Positions 61,856 to 64,000 of a stretch of DNA of 64,000 nucleotides are shown one piece after another; the first letter of the stretch is position 1, and every line of letters starts with the position of its first letter. The notes beneath the pieces were generated by a model. It was not told the origin of the DNA. It saw only the letters and a program-made list of their open reading frames with translations, and ran no database searches. This stretch comes from Semisulcospira habei (Eukaryota; Mollusca; Gastropoda; Semisulcospiridae). The DNA lies in contig BTPG01000003.1 in the NCBI GenBank assembly GCA_036245525.1, positions 210,994,070-211,058,069 of the forward strand, in the 5' to 3' direction. Made by a program: the position numbers and the translations under genes.

Positions 61856-62550
61856 GGCACGAGCTAGTCATCCATGGTGACTCGGCTCTCGCTCGTTGTT
61901 GGGAGTCGTTCATTGCAAATGGAACCTTACTATTTTTGCGCAGGCCTTCCGTCAGGATTCAAAATTGTCTGTCATTGCCAGCATGACAAAAAGTCTGTCC
62001 CAGGCGCTCGACAGTCTGTAGCGTACTTGAAACACAGCCAGGATAAAGGAAAACACAAAAGAGAGGCTGAAAAGCCTGTATGTATGAAGCATGACGTTTC
62101 CATGAAGAAGGATCTTTGATCCGAAACACCGTGTTTCATTTTTCATATTTTCAAGCATTTTCAACCTCTGTTTTCTGTTTTCCTTTCACATGAAACCCTT
62201 GCGGCAACAGTTTTACTTCACAGCCAGGATAAGTAACTGGATGCTCCTTCTGTTTTCAAGAATTGGCCATCCTGGTGACCGAGGGTGACCATTTTATTTT
62301 CCGTCCCTGTCAAAATTTGTCCACCAAATACGGAGAATTTTCCATTAACAGAAAGTCTGTCTATGTATATTCAATGACACTACAATAAAGCAAGCGTGAG
62401 CAACGTGATTTTACGTTATAGCTCCCACGTAACAAGAAAAACTGAGACTGACTGAAATGAACTTATCTTTACGAGTCAATGCACTGTCCTCCTTGTTCGT
62501 TTGTCTAATGTCTGCTTTGAAAATTTAGTAGCGTGTTCTGTGCTTGTCTG
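61856..62550. other. No gene seen
   Basis: Single-copy sequence. One weak repeat-like block (GAAGCATGACGTTTCCATGA then GATCCGAAACACCGTG at 62087-62135), but no coding motif. Confidence 0.5.
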
Positions 62551-62555
62551 TTCAA

Positions 62556-62640
62556 AGCGTGTTTCTTTCTCTCTTGGTTCTTTCTTTGCATTTCACTTGC
62601 TTGGCAGTCACCTCTTTGGTCTGAATTTCATGACGCAAAT
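62556..62640. mobile_element. Foldback element H, one arm only
   Basis: AAGCGTGTTTCTTTCTCTC, GGTTCTTTCTTTGCATTTCA and CTTGGCAGTCACCTCTTTGG match the right arm and end of the element at 46755-47078. Confidence 0.65.
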
Positions 62641-62859
62641 GCACTCATCTGATCTGCTCACTGAGACGTCACTGGGGGACACAAAGTACTGTGTGGGCTA
62701 TGTCCTTAATCCAGTCCATGACGGGACAAACGATGTGTGACCAAATATTTTGAATCACAACATGGTGCATAGTAAGGCCAGAACAAGAAGATGAAAAGGA
62801 TCTCAATATTGACTCAAGCTGGCCCAACCTGCACCAGAACTTGGCAATGGCTTATTCAC

Positions 62860-63083
62860 TTAACCCTTTTCATTCCGAGATACATCATTCGGAACACACC
62901 AGTGTGTGAAATAAGTGACTAAAATAGTTCAAGGGTAGTGCCAGAATAGCTTGGCGCCAAGCTATTCTGGCACCATCCTTGAACTAAAGTGGTTAATATC
63001 ATCTCAGTCCTAGACATTAATGTAGCCTTCATAGGACACTAAGCAAAATGTCACTAAAACAGCCTCAGGACGTGATGGGTTAA
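62860..63083. mobile_element. F3/F2 hybrid hairpin MITE
   Basis: TTAA at 62860-62863 and 63080-63083. The left end combines F2-type CCCTTTTCATTCCGAGATAC with F3-type CATTCGGAACACACCAGTG. The right end is F2-type CAGCCTCAGGACGTGATGGG. The core lacks a loop (GGCGCCAAGC directly after AGCTT). Confidence 0.75.
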
Positions 63084-63519
63084 AGCTATAAGCTGCAGGG
63101 CGGGCTTTCGTGGCTAGAATGTGCAGACAGCACCAGTTTTCTATGCAGTCTTGCCTCAGCTAAGACTTTTCTACTTTTATTCACAATCCTGTGAGTGGGT
63201 ACACGTACACCCAGAGGTGTTCTACTGCCCCTAGTGGGGGTTGATTAAACTCTCCTGGCTACATACGAAGAAGTAGGAGAGCAGAAAATGTCATTCATTT
63301 TACCACATTCACACTTCACAAATTAAATTAGCCCACTTGTCCTGCATTACTGTAAGACATACCCTGCACATAAATTTCAATGAAAATATTGAGAAACTAT
63401 TCAGCCTTTGTTGACTGGAGTCGGTCCCTGTAACCCGTCCCGTAGCATTTCTAAAATCTTTCTTCACGCAAGGCCAAAGAACGAACCTCATCCATCCGAA
63501 GAACATGGATACAAAATGT

Positions 63520-63602
63520 GGTCAGCAAGTGGCAAAGATCCTCATGAGCTCCTGCAACTGCGGGGGCTCTTGGGGATCTATGCCACTTGTGTTTGGGTGT
63601 TG
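63520..63602. mobile_element. F4 hairpin remnant
   Basis: GCAAGTGGCAAAGATCCTCA and TGGGGATCTATGCCACTTGT around CTCCTGCAACTGCGGGG; several mismatches. Confidence 0.65.
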
Positions 63603-63650
63603 CTTATAATAATAATAATAATTGCTTCTTGTGCTTTGGCAGGAAAAGAC

Positions 63651-63880
63651 TTAACCCATATCATACTGAGGCTAAACGCTTCAAATTTGTACACTGCCAA
63701 TATGCAAGCTACATTATAGTAGTACTTACAGATAAGGATATAGACCAATGGCTTTAGTTCAAGGGTGGTGCCAGAATAGCTTGGCACCTAGAGGCGCCAA
63801 GCTATTCTGGCACTACCCTTGAACTATTTTAGTCACACTTATTTCACGCACACTGGTGTATTCCAAATGATAAGGGTTAA
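63651..63880. mobile_element. F3 hairpin MITE, clean copy
   Basis: TTAA at 63651-63654 and 63877-63880. Ends CCCATATCATACTGAGGC and CCAAATGATAAGGG. Core AGAATAG/CTATTCT with CACC-TAGA-GGCGCC turn. Reverse orientation relative to 1255-1483. Confidence 0.9.
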
Positions 63881-63944
63881 CAGATTACATGTAGCTGTCA
63901 ACTTAACCCCCAATACCTCCTCAAAGTGACTTTAAATGGGGCTG

Positions 63945-64000
63945 ATCTGCACCAGCAAAAGGCACAGATTCTCATGACCTCTTGCAGCTGTGAGGGCCCT
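63945..64000. mobile_element. F4-like hairpin, cut by window edge
   Basis: CAGCAAAAGGCACAGATTCT, CATGACCTCTTGCAGCTGTG and GAGGG at the edge resemble the first arm and loop of F4. Confidence 0.45.

Overview
This is eukaryotic nuclear DNA, most likely from a marine lophotrochozoan. A gastropod mollusc is my best guess, but the window holds no marker that proves it. The reasons are one multi-exon host gene with GT-AG introns, several kinds of non-LTR retrotransposon debris, tRNA-derived SINEs, a piggyBac transposase remnant, very long (CA)n, poly-G and (AT)n tracts, and dozens of short TTAA-flanked hairpin elements. There is no prokaryotic gene organisation.

The only host gene I can support is on the minus strand: a PRMT6-like protein arginine methyltransferase. 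Thirteen exons run from about 49.95 kb down to 23.71 kb. Their splice phases join into one open frame of 1167 nt (388 aa plus stop) carrying the YFxx[10 protein letters not shown], double-E and THW-loop signatures. Exons 2 to 13 are firm; exon 1 is a candidate. The introns are full of transposable elements.

Layout. 1-1158: 3' end of a CR1/L2-like LINE. 1.16-9.13 kb and 44.75-57.65 kb: two direct copies of a segmental duplication, each holding a tandem array of a ~1.6-2.0 kb unit (3 units on the left, 5 on the right). Later insertions differ between copies: a SINE on the left; an RTE-like fragment, a foldback element and a 1.4-kb TTAA element on the right. 9.3-13.2 kb: hairpin elements, a LINE RNase H remnant and a non-coding repeat called K here. 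13.2-14.2 kb: truncated piggyBac transposase. 14.2-23.7 kb: mostly non-coding with hairpin elements, a SINE and a full K. 23.7-41.0 kb: PRMT6-like exons 2-13, interrupted by LINE pieces, including an inverted reverse-transcriptase pair lodged in a 27-bp minisatellite. 41-45 kb: intron 1 with nested hairpin elements and a large foldback. 57-61 kb: nested K and LINE insertions. 61-64 kb: more hairpin elements.

The strongest unusual signal is a group of TTAA-flanked miniature elements (families F1 to F4 here, about 35 copies including remnants). F1, F2 and F3 have different termini but share one long hairpin core ending in GGCGCC. Stem variants differ between copies, yet each copy's two arms match. 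One copy is inserted in the internal TTAA of another. Together with the piggyBac remnant this points to piggyBac-type mobilisation, which is an inference. Also notable is a TTAA element at 48856-50279 whose two diverged inverted arms each contain an ATG followed by a GTAAGT splice donor; one arm supplies the candidate first exon of the PRMT6-like gene.
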